Source: Paracoccaceae bacterium
GTDB taxonomy: Bacteria; Pseudomonadota; Alphaproteobacteria; Rhodobacterales; Rhodobacteraceae
DNA length: 64,000 nt
NCBI GenBank assembly: GCA_029243395.1
Contig: JAQWSE010000004.1
Location: forward strand, 62,001-126,000
Direction: 5' to 3'
Part shown: one piece after another, positions 18,319 through 27,824 of the stretch
Numbering within the stretch: position 1 is the stretch's first letter
Layout of the letters: each line of letters begins with the position of its first letter
Program-made: the position numbers and the translations under genes
Notes under the pieces: model-generated
Database searches by the model: none
What the model was told of the DNA's origin: nothing
Seen by the model: the letters and a program-made list of their open reading frames with translations, nothing else

Positions 18319-18951
18319 ATGGTAAACACAGAAGAAAAAGATGAATCCCTTAAAGATGCTTTACTTGATGAAGCTTTGGTCGAGGAAGAAGTTGACTTAG
18401 AAAATGACATCCCAAAAGAACTAGATTCTGATAATTCAGAAGAGGGTACAGGTTCAGAAATTGAGAAAATTACTCTTGAAAAGGATGAAATTAAAGATCA
18501 ATTAATACGCTCTTACGCAGAAAATGAAAATATCCGTAAAAGGGCTGAGAAGGAAAAAAAAGAAGCCGAAATATATGGCATTACCAAGATGTCAAGAGAT
18601 ATATTAACTGTTTATGACAACTTACAAAGAGCTTTAGATCTTGCTGACGATATTTTGGATGAAAAATCTTTACCTATGATAGAAGGACTTGAACTAACCA
18701 AAAAGGATCTTCTTGAAACGTTCAAAAGGAACAAGATTGACAAGATTGAACCCGAATTGGGAGAAAAATTTAATCCAAAATTACATCAGGCTATGTTTGA
18801 AGGCCCATCAAGTGAAATAGAAAAAGGCTCGATAATGCAAGTTTTGTCTATTGGTTTCTCTATTAGTGATAGGCTTTTGAGAGCCGCACATGTTGCAGTT
18901 TCGTCAGGAAAAATTAAAAATATTGATAAACTAGAACCTGAAGAAAATTAG
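18319..18951 (+). CDS. grpE: Nucleotide exchange factor GrpE
   Basis: GrpE releases ADP from DnaK. The 210-residue protein has a long acidic N-terminus, a central coiled-coil helix (LIRSYAENENIRKRAEKEKKEAE), and the C-terminal beta domain with EPELGEKFNPKLHQAMFEGPSSEIEKGSIMQVLSIGFSISDRLLRAAHVAVSSG. Its position ten bases after dnaJ is notable: in many alphaproteobacteria grpE is cotranscribed with hrcA instead. Here hrcA is a separate minus-strand gene about 3 kb away. The arrangement places all three DnaK-system genes behind one heat-shock promoter. Confidence 0.96.
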   Translation: MVNTEEKDESLKDALLDEALVEEEVDLENDIPKELDSDNSEEGTGSEIEKITLEKDEIKDQLIRSYAENENIRKRAEKEKKEAEIYGITKMSRDILTVYDNLQRALDLADDILDEKSLPMIEGLELTKKDLLETFKRNKIDKIEPELGEKFNPKLHQAMFEGPSSEIEKGSIMQVLSIGFSISDRLLRAAHVAVSSGKIKNIDKLEPEEN

Positions 18952-18986
18952 CAAACACGTTAATTTAAAGATGTTCTGATTTCCAA

Positions 18987-21659
18987 TTAATGCTTTAATT
19001 CTCTCTGTATTTTGTAAAGAAAATGTAAAGCCTCCTTGGGAGAAAGATCGTCGACATTTAAAGATTGCAATAAGTGATTGATTTGTCTTTGATCTATTGT
19101 GTTTTGAGGCATTTTGTCTTGTGCTTGGGATATGTCTCGTAAAACCCCTTTTTTATTCCTGTTCAATTCGGAATTATTTTCTAACCCATTTAAAATGTCT
19201 AAAGCTCTATCGGTTACTTTCTCTGGTATGCCTGCTAGCTTTGCTACCTTAATACCAAAAGAATGGTTCGAAAAACCATCGACAATTTTATGTAAAAAAA
19301 TTAACTCACCTTCGTATTCCTTTATTTTGACTGTAAGGTTTGACAATAGCGGCAGTTCTTTATCTAAAACTGTCAACTCATGATAATGGGTTGCGAAAAG
19401 TGTTCTACAGCGGTTCTGATTGTGCAAGTGTTCAAGCGTTGACCAAGCTATGGACAAACCATCAAAGGTTGACGTACCCCTTCCTATTTCATCTAAGATT
19501 ACAAATGAATTTTCTGTAGCCTGGTTAAGAATAGTCGCAGTTTCAAGCATTTCTACCATAAATGTTGAATGACCTTGGGATAGATCATCTGAAGCACCTA
19601 TGCGAGAAAAAACTCTATCAGTTAATCCTATTTTTGCTTTATTTGCAGGAACAAAGCTCCCCATTTGGGCCAGTATAACTATTAGTGCATTCTGTTTGAG
19701 AAAAGTTGATTTACCAGCCATATTAGGCCCAGTGATTAAATTTGTTGTAGTTTTTTCATTTAATTTGCAATCATTTGGTATAAAAGAATAGTCGCTTTTT
19801 TCTTTAACATTTTTTTCTACTACTGGATGCCTTCCATCCCAAATTTCTAATATTTTTTTGTCTGAGATCTCTGGTTTAATCCAGTTTTCCTCTCTTGATA
19901 TTAAACCCAAAGTTGAGAAAAAATCTAATTCACCAAGTGCTCCAACAGAACCTCTTATCTCAGACCTTAGATCTAAGAGTGCTTTCTGGATATCTTTATA
20001 AACTCTTTTTTCTAACTCTTCCATTTTTGAGGTAGCCGAATTTATTTGGCTTTCTAAAGAAATCAACTCATTGGTGGTAAAACGTACGGTATTAGCAGTG
20101 GTTTGACGGTGTATAAAATTTTCATTTACACCAGATTCAGACAAAGCTTCAGCATTTTTAGATGTTAATTCTATGAAGTAACCAAGGACATTATTCTGCT
20201 TGATTTTCAAACTTGAAATACTTGTATTTAAAATTAAATCTTCTTCTAATTTCTTAACAAGAGTTTCGCTTTGATTAAGTAAACTTCTTAAATTATCTAA
20301 CTCAGAATCATAGCCTGAATTTACGAAGCTTGTCTTATTAAATATTTCTAAAGGGATTTCTGAAAGAGCTCGATTAAGAAGTATCAATACATCTTTAAAA
20401 TTAAAGATGTTATCTAACATCGAATCTAATTTTTTAGGTAGAGTTTCTTGCGCACTCATATTAGTGAAAAGTTTCTTCACTTTACTAGCTATCACAATAC
20501 CCTTTTTAACAATTATAAGATCTTGGAAGCTGCTTTTATGAAAAGTAAGTCTCGAAAGAGCTCTTTCAAAGTCGGGACAACCTATCAAAACCTGTCTTAG
20601 AGATTCAGAAAATTCTGGGTTTGTAGAAAAAAATTGTGTGACCGATAACCTTTCTAAAATTGATTTTTTCTCTGATAAAGGTGCATTTGCTCTAATTGAT
20701 AAAAGCCTGGAACCAAAACTTGTAACAGTTCTGTCCAAGATACCAATTAAAGATCCTTTTTTTTCACCTGCTAAGGAAATGTTAATTTCTAAGTTTTTTC
20801 TAGTATGCTCATCTATTTCTAGAATTAACTCCCTCTTTTCTAGAACAGGTCTCATCAATTGAATTTTGGTGCCACTTTGGGTAACAAGAATATAATCTAA
20901 TATGGCTCCAAGCGCTCCTATCATTGAATAAGAGAAATTTCCAAAGCTTTTGATGCTTTTAACACCATAATGATTCAATAACCTTTCGTGAGAATTAGTA
21001 GTGTTGAAGCTGGACCCTGATACGACTGTTACTTTGTAGTTTTTTTCCTTTAAACCTAACAAATTTTTTTCTGCATAATTATTGGAAATTAATATTTCAC
21101 TAGGTTTTATTCTTGCCATAGAGGATTCGATTTCTCCTTGAGAAATTCCTCTAACAAAAAAGTTTCCAGTAGAAATATCGGTCCATGCTATAGATAAATC
21201 TCCTCGGATGTCATTAATCGATAACAGAAAATTACTTTTTTTCCCTTCAAGAAAATTATCTTCTACTACGGTTCCTGGTGTAATAATTCTAATTACATCC
21301 CTATTTACTATCGCTTTGTAACCTCTCTTCTTAGCTTCGTCTGGAGTTTCTGTTTGTTCACAAATAGCTATATGCAGACCCCTTTTTATTAAAGTCTCTA
21401 TGTAACGATCTGATGCATGATGTGGAACTCCGCACATCGGTATATCTTTTCCATTTAATTTCCCTCTTTTGGTCAGCGTAATATTTAAGATGTCACTAGC
21501 TAAATACGCATCATCAAAAAAAAGTTCGTAAAAATCTCCCATCCTAAAAAATAGTAGTGCTCCTGGGTGACTTCTCTTGATTTCCAAATACTGTTCCATC
21601 AAAGGAGTAATATTACTTTGATCCTTAACCTTTGGAGTGCTTTTTGTATTTGAATTCAT
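18987..21659 (-). CDS. mutS: DNA mismatch repair protein MutS
   Basis: MutS recognises mismatches and starts mismatch repair with MutL. The 890-residue protein has the mismatch-binding motif MGDFYELFFDDA (the F-x-E phenylalanine and glutamate), the connector and lever domains, and the ATPase with Walker A GPNMAGKSTFLKQ, Walker B VILDEIGRGTSTFDG and the signature histidine in LFATHYHEL. The C-terminal dimerisation tail ends FLYKIQREL. Length is normal. It converges with grpE and lies 125 bases downstream of hrcA on the same strand. Confidence 0.98.
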   Translation of the reverse strand: MNSNTKSTPKVKDQSNITPLMEQYLEIKRSHPGALLFFRMGDFYELFFDDAYLASDILNITLTKRGKLNGKDIPMCGVPHHASDRYIETLIKRGLHIAICEQTETPDEAKKRGYKAIVNRDVIRIITPGTVVEDNFLEGKKSNFLLSINDIRGDLSIAWTDISTGNFFVRGISQGEIESSMARIKPSEILISNNYAEKNLLGLKEKNYKVTVVSGSSFNTTNSHERLLNHYGVKSIKSFGNFSYSMIGALGAILDYILVTQSGTKIQLMRPVLEKRELILEIDEHTRKNLEINISLAGEKKGSLIGILDRTVTSFGSRLLSIRANAPLSEKKSILERLSVTQFFSTNPEFSESLRQVLIGCPDFERALSRLTFHKSSFQDLIIVKKGIVIASKVKKLFTNMSAQETLPKKLDSMLDNIFNFKDVLILLNRALSEIPLEIFNKTSFVNSGYDSELDNLRSLLNQSETLVKKLEEDLILNTSISSLKIKQNNVLGYFIELTSKNAEALSESGVNENFIHRQTTANTVRFTTNELISLESQINSATSKMEELEKRVYKDIQKALLDLRSEIRGSVGALGELDFFSTLGLISREENWIKPEISDKKILEIWDGRHPVVEKNVKEKSDYSFIPNDCKLNEKTTTNLITGPNMAGKSTFLKQNALIVILAQMGSFVPANKAKIGLTDRVFSRIGASDDLSQGHSTFMVEMLETATILNQATENSFVILDEIGRGTSTFDGLSIAWSTLEHLHNQNRCRTLFATHYHELTVLDKELPLLSNLTVKIKEYEGELIFLHKIVDGFSNHSFGIKVAKLAGIPEKVTDRALDILNGLENNSELNRNKKGVLRDISQAQDKMPQNTIDQRQINHLLQSLNVDDLSPKEALHFLYKIQRELKH

Positions 21660-21784
21660 TGGATTAATCCTTCTCCCCCTCTATAAAACTAATAACATCA
21701 CGACAAGATCTGCGCAATTTGATACACAACAACTAGCCTTTATCAAAATTAAGCTCCTTTTTTTACCCTGTTCAAATATGGTGT

Positions 21785-22861
21785 TTAGCGATTTCTTTTT
21801 GAAATCATTTTACCAACTAATTGAGCTGTATAATCAACTATTGGCACTATCCTCCCATAGTTGAGCCTAGTAGGCCCTATTACCCCCACGGCTCCTATAA
21901 TCTTGCTTTCGCTATTCATGTATGGAGAAAAAACGAGTGATGAACCAGACAAAGAAAATAGTTTGTTCTCTGAACCAATGAAAACTCTAACTCCATCCCC
22001 TTCCTCTGTGAGATCCAGTAATTGCTCTAAATCCCTTTTTCTTTCCAAATCATCAAATAATATCCTTATCCTTTCAATCTTATCCTGGTCTTCTAGATCA
22101 CCTATCAGGTTAGATCGCCCCCTGATGATTAGCCTGTCACGACCAGACAAAACGTCTGGTGCCCAAGAAGCCACTCCAGAATTAATTAGTTTATGAGTAA
22201 TCTTATCTAAATGGTTTTGATTTTGCTCAATTTCTTGGACAATTATTTTACGAACCTCTGATAGAGTATGACCAGCCAGGATTGAATTAAGAAAATTACC
22301 AGCTTCTCGCATCGCGCTAGGTGTTAAACCCAAAGGTGGTTTAAAAATTCTATTTTCCACCTGCCCATCTGATGTCACTAATACTACAAGTGCCCTATCA
22401 ACTGATAATGAGACAAATTCTATTTGTTTTATGGCGGATTCTAATTTCGGAGCCAAAACAAGACTTGCTCCTGCAGTTAATTCAGAAAGTATAGAACCTA
22501 CTCGATCCAGAATTGGATGAATTTCTTTTTCATCACCGCTAATGGACTTTTCTAGCTCTTCTCTTGTCTCTTTTCCCATGTCAGATATTTCCAACAAACC
22601 GTCTACAAACAGCCTTAATCCTTTTTGAGTCGGAAACCGGCCGGAAGAACTATGAAAACTGCCAAGTAAACCTGTTTCCTCTAAATCCTGCATGATATTT
22701 CTGACTGTGGATGAAGAAAGGTTTTCATTTAAACTCTTCGACAAAGTTCTGGAACCAACAGGTTCACCAGTATTGATATATGTTTCAACCAGACATCTGA
22801 ATACTTCTCTACTTCTTTCAGTTAATTTATCTATTTGCGTCTTACCGATCATTTTTTCCAT
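21785..22861 (-). CDS. hrcA: Heat-inducible transcription repressor HrcA
   Basis: HrcA represses groESL and sometimes dnaK operons by binding CIRCE elements. The protein has the N-terminal winged helix (LTERSREVFRCLVETYINTGEPVGSRTLSKSLNENLSSSTVRNIMQDLEETGLL), the SSGRFPTQKGLRLFVDGLL hinge, and the C-terminal segment IIGAVGVIGPTRLNYGRIVPIVDYTAQLV. I start at ATG 22861; TTG 22873 and ATG 22852 are possible. No CIRCE inverted repeat was found in this window, so its target (probably groESL) lies elsewhere. It is divergent from rph, an arrangement shared with relatives, but without grpE downstream. Confidence 0.95.
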   Translation of the reverse strand: MEKMIGKTQIDKLTERSREVFRCLVETYINTGEPVGSRTLSKSLNENLSSSTVRNIMQDLEETGLLGSFHSSSGRFPTQKGLRLFVDGLLEISDMGKETREELEKSISGDEKEIHPILDRVGSILSELTAGASLVLAPKLESAIKQIEFVSLSVDRALVVLVTSDGQVENRIFKPPLGLTPSAMREAGNFLNSILAGHTLSEVRKIIVQEIEQNQNHLDKITHKLINSGVASWAPDVLSGRDRLIIRGRSNLIGDLEDQDKIERIRILFDDLERKRDLEQLLDLTEEGDGVRVFIGSENKLFSLSGSSLVFSPYMNSESKIIGAVGVIGPTRLNYGRIVPIVDYTAQLVGKMISKRNR

Positions 22862-22943
22862 ATTTCTTTTCAATACTATTTACTAGGAACGAATTTATCT
22901 CTAGAAAATTGACAACATTAACATTAAACAGAATGAAAAAATT

Positions 22944-23660
22944 ATGAGACTATCAAAGAGAAATTTCAACCAAATACGTCAAACCACTATAAAAACTAAC
23001 GTCAACAAAAATGCTGAGGGTTCTTGCCTCATAAAATGTGGTGAAACACACATAATATGTACCGCGTCCGTCGAGGAATCAGTTCCTCAATTCATGAGAA
23101 AAACTGGATTGGGTTGGATCACAGCTGAATATGCCATGCTTCCAAGGTCTACCAATAGCAGAATGAAAAGAGAAGCATCAAGAGGAAAACAAGGGGGAAG
23201 GACCCTTGAAATCCAAAGGCTGATAGGTAGATCATTGAGAGCTTGCATAGATAGAGTTTTACTTGGTGAAAGACAAATTATAGTTGACTGCGATGTTATC
23301 CAAGCTGATGGTGGGACAAGATGTGCTGCAATAACAGGTGGATGGATAGCTTTAAAACAGGCTACGGATTTATTAATAAGAAATGGATCTATCAAAGAAA
23401 CACCTATTATTTCCCATGTAGCAGCAATTTCTTGTGGTATGTTGGGAGAACAAGCTATTTTAGATTTAGACTATGAAGAGGACTCAAATATTAGCACTGA
23501 TGCCAACTTCGTGATGAATGAACACGGAGCCATTATGGAAGTCCAAGCTTCTGCAGAAAAAAAACCTTTCTCTCGGAATGAATTTGAGAAATTATTTAAC
23601 TTAGCAGAATTAGGAATCAAAGAATTAATAGAAGTCCAAAAATACTCTCTAAATCTATGA
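22944..23660 (+). CDS. rph: Ribonuclease PH
   Basis: RNase PH is a phosphate-dependent 3'-5' exonuclease that trims tRNA 3' ends. The 238-residue protein has the expected RTTIKTNVNKNAEGSCLIKCGETHI start, GLGWITAEYAMLPRSTNSRMKREASRGKQGGRTLEIQRLIGRSLRA, and the DCDVIQADGGTRCAAITGG phosphorolytic motif. It overlaps rdgB by four bases (ATGA). A TTGACA hexamer (22909-22914) could be a -35 element, but I see no clear -10. Confidence 0.97.
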   Translation: MRLSKRNFNQIRQTTIKTNVNKNAEGSCLIKCGETHIICTASVEESVPQFMRKTGLGWITAEYAMLPRSTNSRMKREASRGKQGGRTLEIQRLIGRSLRACIDRVLLGERQIIVDCDVIQADGGTRCAAITGGWIALKQATDLLIRNGSIKETPIISHVAAISCGMLGEQAILDLDYEEDSNISTDANFVMNEHGAIMEVQASAEKKPFSRNEFEKLFNLAELGIKELIEVQKYSLNL

Positions 23661-24283
23661 GTTCTTTTTCTGAAAAAAAACTTCTTATAGCGACCCATAA
23701 TCAAGGTAAGTTTGAAGAGTTCAAGTCAATCTTAGGTGATTTGGATCTGAAAATCATGTTCGCTAAGGATCTTAATTTGTCCGAACCAAAGGAAACAAAA
23801 AACACCTTTTTGGGTAATGCTAGAATAAAAGCTAGATCATCTTGTCAAGCAAGTAAATTACCTAGTCTAGCTGATGATAGCGGTATAGAAGTCCATGCCC
23901 TTAATAATCAACCTGGCGTACATACTGCTGATTGGGCAGAAACAAAAACCGGAAGAGACTTCAAAAAAGCCATGAATCTTTTGTGGAATAAATTGACTTT
24001 GACAAAAAAACAAAAGCCTTATAGCGCAGAATTTTGTTGCACTCTTGTTTTAGCTTTTCCAAACGGCGGCGAAAAAATATTTGAAGGAAGAGTCGCTGGT
24101 GAAATAGTATGGCCCATGAGGGGTCCCGAAGGTCACGGATACGATCCAATCTTTTTACCAAAAGGCTATTCCAAGACTTTTGGTGAGATGAAAGAACATC
24201 AAAAAAATAGAATTAGCCATAGATATAAGGCTTTAAGAAAGTTTATTAATTTTTATCAAGAAATTTCACCAAACATTGATTGA
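23657..24283 (+). CDS. rdgB: Non-canonical purine NTP pyrophosphatase (RdgB/HAM1)
   Basis: The enzyme hydrolyses dITP, XTP and similar deaminated purine nucleotides to keep them out of DNA. The 208-residue protein has the start LLIATHNQGKFEEFKSIL, the LADDSGIEVHAL catalytic segment, GRVAGEIVWPMRGPEGHGYDPIFLPKGYSKTFGEM, and the final NRISHRYKALRKF. It overlaps rph upstream by four bases and hemW downstream by a few bases, so the three form one translationally coupled operon. Confidence 0.96.
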   Translation: MSSFSEKKLLIATHNQGKFEEFKSILGDLDLKIMFAKDLNLSEPKETKNTFLGNARIKARSSCQASKLPSLADDSGIEVHALNNQPGVHTADWAETKTGRDFKKAMNLLWNKLTLTKKQKPYSAEFCCTLVLAFPNGGEKIFEGRVAGEIVWPMRGPEGHGYDPIFLPKGYSKTFGEMKEHQKNRISHRYKALRKFINFYQEISPNID

Positions 24284-25424
24284 CGTGAATAATATTTCAA
24301 TTTATTTACACTGGCCGTTTTGTGAATCAAAATGCCCTTACTGTGATTTCAACAGCCATGTGAGAGAAAAAGTTGTACAAGAGGATTGGTTGCAGGGTTA
24401 CCTAAAGAATATCCGGTTATGGGTTTCTATTTTTCAAAACCCGAAAATTAAAACTATTTATTTTGGTGGTGGAACACCCAGTTTGATGGAGCCAAATATA
24501 GTTTCAGATCTCTTAGAAGGTCTTTATAAGTATTATTCAATTTCAAATAATATAGAAATATCTCTTGAAGCTAATCCTAGTTCTGTTGAAATAAAAAAAT
24601 TTAGGGATTACGCTTCTGCCGGAATAAATAGAATTTCTATAGGTGTCCAATCATTTGTGGATAAGGATCTCAGATTACTAGGTAGGCGCCATAATTCTAA
24701 AGAGGCTCTGTCTGCTGTTGAAATTGGTAAAAACATTTTTGAAAATTTAAGCTTTGATTTAATTTATGGTAGACAATTTCAAAGCCTACTGGATTGGGAA
24801 AAAGAATTACAATTTGCTATTTCTTTACGGAGTCAGCACTTGTCCCTGTACCAACTAACAGTCGAAAACAATACCGCCTTTGGTAAGTTGTTTGATAAAG
24901 GAAAATTAAAAGGTTTACCTTGTGACGAATTATCCAGAAAGCTTTTTATGACCACTAATGATATATGCTATTCCCACGGATATAAACCTTATGAAATCTC
25001 AAATTTTGCATTAGATAAACAAGAGTGTAAGCATAATGTGAATTACTGGAAGTGCGGTAATTTTCTTGGAATAGGACCTGGGGCGCATGGTCGATACCAA
25101 TTTAATCAAAAGCGTTTCTCATATGAGAACATAAAGAATCCTGAGACCTGGCTTAATAAATCATTTAATGAGGATCTTGCTATAAATATTAAAAAAAGAA
25201 TGTCTGATTTGGATCATTTTGAAGAATTCGTTATTATGGGGTTAAGACTTAGTGAGGGTCTGAGTTTATCAAAAATGCATAAAAATTTCGGCAAGAGATT
25301 TGACGAAAAGATACTTCAAGAATTAATCCGTTTGGGTTTTATAGAAATTGCTAGTAATCAACTTAAAGTCTTACAAAAAGGAAAAGTCTTATTAAATTAT
25401 ATAACTAAACAGTTGTTAACATAA
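24276..25424 (+). CDS. hemW: Radical SAM heme chaperone HemW (HemN-like)
   Basis: The protein (up to 382 residues) begins ISIYLHWPFCESKCPYCDFNSH, whose CX3CX2C binds the radical-SAM cluster. It continues with TIYFGGGTPSLM, ISIGVQSFVDKDLRLLGRRHNS and CKHNVNYWKCGNFLGIGPGAHG. HemW proteins bind and deliver heme; they were long annotated as oxygen-independent coproporphyrinogen oxidases, but lack its full activity. The short N-terminus before the cysteines and the rph-rdgB context support HemW rather than HemN. The start may be TTG 24276 or GTG 24285. It converges with parB three bases away. Confidence 0.93.
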   Translation: MIDVNNISIYLHWPFCESKCPYCDFNSHVREKVVQEDWLQGYLKNIRLWVSIFQNPKIKTIYFGGGTPSLMEPNIVSDLLEGLYKYYSISNNIEISLEANPSSVEIKKFRDYASAGINRISIGVQSFVDKDLRLLGRRHNSKEALSAVEIGKNIFENLSFDLIYGRQFQSLLDWEKELQFAISLRSQHLSLYQLTVENNTAFGKLFDKGKLKGLPCDELSRKLFMTTNDICYSHGYKPYEISNFALDKQECKHNVNYWKCGNFLGIGPGAHGRYQFNQKRFSYENIKNPETWLNKSFNEDLAINIKKRMSDLDHFEEFVIMGLRLSEGLSLSKMHKNFGKRFDEKILQELIRLGFIEIASNQLKVLQKGKVLLNYITKQLLT

Positions 25425-25427
25425 GCT

Positions 25428-26324
25428 TCATTTTTTTGTTCTTAAAATGTCACATATGGCATCTAGTTCTTCTAAATTCTTATATGAAATGTAAACCTTT
25501 CCTGAATTTTTCTTTTTATCATGAGATATTCTCGTTGGAAAATTTATTTGAGCAGTAAGAGATCTTTCCAAATCTACAGTATCAGGATCTTTTTCCGAAG
25601 AAGATCCGACTTTTATTTCTTTTTCATCATAATCTATTTTTTGTCTCTTAGCAAAAAGCTCTGTTTGCCTAACAGACAAACCCTTTTTAATTACTAACCT
25701 AGCCAAAAAAAGAGGATCTTGGAAATTTAATATCGCCCTCGCATGACCTGCACTAAGTTCTCCATTTTTCACATACCCCATTACTTCCTGGGGCAATGAT
25801 AGAAGTCTTATTGAATTAGAAATATAAGGCCTTGATTTTCCTACTATTTCAGCTATTTTATCGTGTTTATATTTGAATTCCTCGGCTAATTTTAAGTAAC
25901 CTTCTGCTTCCTCTACTGAGCTTAGTTCAGTTCGTTGTACATTTTCTATGATAGCAATTTCTAAGATTTCTTTAGAAGTTAATTCCTTAACTATTACCGG
26001 AAGTTCATGTAAACGGGCCATCTGAGCTGCTCGCCAGCGTCTTTCACCAGCCACTATCATATATTCTGATTTACCTTCCTTAACCACGATCAAAGGCTGT
26101 AAAATACCTTTGTCCTTAATAGTTTCTGATAACTTTCTTAACTCATCAGGATTGAAGTTCTTTCTTGGTTGATCCGGGTTAGGCCTAAGTTTTTCTATCG
26201 GTATCACTAACGCTCCCGATTTCCTCAGGTTAGTTTCTATCTGATTTTCATTGAGATTTATATCCTCAACATTATCAGATAAAAATGAGGATAATCCTCG
26301 TCCTAATGCTTTCTTTTTGTTCAA
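25428..26324 (-). CDS. parB: Chromosome partitioning protein ParB
   Basis: ParB binds parS and, as a CTP-dependent clamp, spreads along DNA to form the partition complex near the origin. The 298-residue protein begins KKALGRGLSSFL. It has the LRPNPDQPRKNF segment, the CTP-binding motifs VAGERRWRAAQMA and IENVQRTELSSVEEAEGY, a helix-turn-helix (HDKIAEIVGKSRPYISNSIRLLSLP) and a C-terminal dimer domain ending LEELDAICDILRTK. It lies 17 bases after parA. Two parS palindromes are in the upstream genes of the same cluster. Confidence 0.97.
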   Translation of the reverse strand: MNKKKALGRGLSSFLSDNVEDINLNENQIETNLRKSGALVIPIEKLRPNPDQPRKNFNPDELRKLSETIKDKGILQPLIVVKEGKSEYMIVAGERRWRAAQMARLHELPVIVKELTSKEILEIAIIENVQRTELSSVEEAEGYLKLAEEFKYKHDKIAEIVGKSRPYISNSIRLLSLPQEVMGYVKNGELSAGHARAILNFQDPLFLARLVIKKGLSVRQTELFAKRQKIDYDEKEIKVGSSSEKDPDTVDLERSLTAQINFPTRISHDKKKNSGKVYISYKNLEELDAICDILRTKK

Positions 26325-26341
26325 TGCTCATTCCTCTTTTT

Positions 26342-27169
26342 TTATCCTGTGGATGACAATGTATTTCTTTCCCGCTTTAGAAATTCCGCGGCTAGTTTTT
26401 GATAGGCTATAGAACCAAGACACTTTCTGTCATATATAACACCAGGCAAAGAATAAGAGGGAGCCTCACTTAATTTAACATTTCTAGGAATCATTGTATT
26501 AAAAACAAGATCACTTAATGTGGACCTGACATCCTCTTCTATTTGGATTGAAAGATTGTTTCGTTTGTCAAACATAGTAAGTAAAACACCCAATATCTTT
26601 AATTCCTTGTTAAAAGTATTCCGTATTTCTTTAATCGTTACCATAAGTTGGGACAAACCCTCTAGTGCAAAGAATTCTGTCTGCAAAGGAATAATAACCA
26701 TCTTTGCAGTCACCAATGAATTAACAGTAAGTAAATTTAAAGCAGGCGGACAATCCATGAAAACATAATCAAATTCCCTTGTTTCTGATAATCCTTTTAT
26801 GAGACATCGCCTCAATCTCAATGCTTTTTGTTCAGTGTTACCTAAATCCATATCCACTGATGCAAGATCTGAGTTTGCTGGAACGATGAATAAATTAGGT
26901 ACTTTTGTTCCTTTTAAGATATTTGATAGCTTTTCTTCAGTTATAATTAAGTCATAGGAGCTCAGTTTACGGTCCTCTGGCAAAACACCCAAACCTGTCG
27001 AAGCATTGCCCTGAGAATCTAAATCAATAATTAAAACTTTTTTTCCTGTAGCTGCCAGGCATGTCGCCAGATTAAGGACAGTAGTTGTTTTGCCTACACC
27101 ACCTTTTTGATTCACCACAGTGATAAGGTTCGTCTGAACTCCACCTTCTTCTTCTACCTTATTGAGCAA
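26342..27169 (-). CDS. parA: Chromosome partitioning ATPase ParA
   Basis: ParA is the deviant Walker ATPase that forms a DNA-bound gradient pulling the ParB-parS complex. Visible motifs are NQKGGVGKTTTVLNLA (residues about 20-35, with the signature lysine), IDLDSQGNASTGLG and YVFMDCPPALNLLTVNSL. The start seems to be TTG 27169, with AAGGA about ten bases upstream, overlapping the rsmG 3' end by eleven bases. The order rsmG-parA-parB is conserved near bacterial origins. Confidence 0.97.
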   Translation of the reverse strand: MLNKVEEEGGVQTNLITVVNQKGGVGKTTTVLNLATCLAATGKKVLIIDLDSQGNASTGLGVLPEDRKLSSYDLIITEEKLSNILKGTKVPNLFIVPANSDLASVDMDLGNTEQKALRLRRCLIKGLSETREFDYVFMDCPPALNLLTVNSLVTAKMVIIPLQTEFFALEGLSQLMVTIKEIRNTFNKELKILGVLLTMFDKRNNLSIQIEEDVRSTLSDLVFNTMIPRNVKLSEAPSYSLPGVIYDRKCLGSIAYQKLAAEFLKRERNTLSSTG

Positions 27170-27824
27170 CTTTTATGTTCCTTATTTCCAATATTGAAGA
27201 ATCTAATGACAATAAATTACTAATCTGCCTCATCTCAAATTCCCAATAAACTAATGATTCTTTAATTTCTAATGAAAATGTTTTTCCTTTTGGAAAGAGA
27301 CTAATAGTTTTATCGTTTTTATGCATGTACGCTATCTCAATCAAGCGCCTTAAAGCCCCAAATGCCCTAGCAGAAATAACATCAGCTTTCTGAGGCTTTA
27401 CATCTTCTACCTTACTGCAAAAAAGACAAACGTTCAAAGAAAGTTTTAGAGAAACCTGTTCCAGAAAGAATGCTTTTTTTTTATTTTTTTCCACTAATAT
27501 TACTTTTAGTTGTGGATTCAATTCCTGAGCTATAATGCTAATTACCAAACCAGGAAATCCTCCTCCAGAACCAAAATCTAACCATGTTTTTGCATTCTGA
27601 GGTGCATAGAGCCATAACTGAGAACTGTCGAGAAAATGTCTTTGCCAAGAAGATTCTATGGATTTTCTTGATACTAAATTAACTTTTGTGTTCCATTCAG
27701 AAAGGATGCAGTAATAGTAATGAAGTTTTTCACATGTTTCACGTGAAACACCTAATTTATCTAAAAGGAAGGTATCTTTACAGTGATGACTTTGCACCAT
27801 AGGAGCGTTGTTCATGATTACCAT
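27159..27824 (-). CDS. rsmG: 16S rRNA (guanine527-N7)-methyltransferase
   Basis: RsmG (GidB) methylates G527 in the 530 loop of 16S rRNA. The protein contains [45 protein letters not shown] and the SAM-binding motif [19 protein letters not shown] start at ATG 27824, which has AGAGAG five bases upstream and overlaps mnmG by 47 bases; GTG 27842 and ATG 27815 are alternatives. The codons for GVSRET make up a perfect parS site (27735-27750), so protein and partition site share the same bases. Confidence 0.94.
   Translation of the reverse strand: MVIMNNAPMVQSHHCKDTFLLDKLGVSRETCEKLHYYYCILSEWNTKVNLVSRKSIESSWQRHFLDSSQLWLYAPQNAKTWLDFGSGGGFPGLVISIIAQELNPQLKVILVEKNKKKAFFLEQVSLKLSLNVCLFCSKVEDVKPQKADVISARAFGALRRLIEIAYMHKNDKTISLFPKGKTFSLEIKESLVYWEFEMRQISNLLSLDSSILEIRNIKVAQ
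27735..27750. promoter_or_regulatory. parS centromere site 1 (perfect palindrome)
   Basis: TGTTTCACGTGAAACA is an exact 16-bp palindrome identical to the widely conserved chromosomal parS sequence. It lies within the 5' part of rsmG, encoding GVSRET. It should be a loading site for the ParB encoded 1.4 kb away. Confidence 0.95.
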
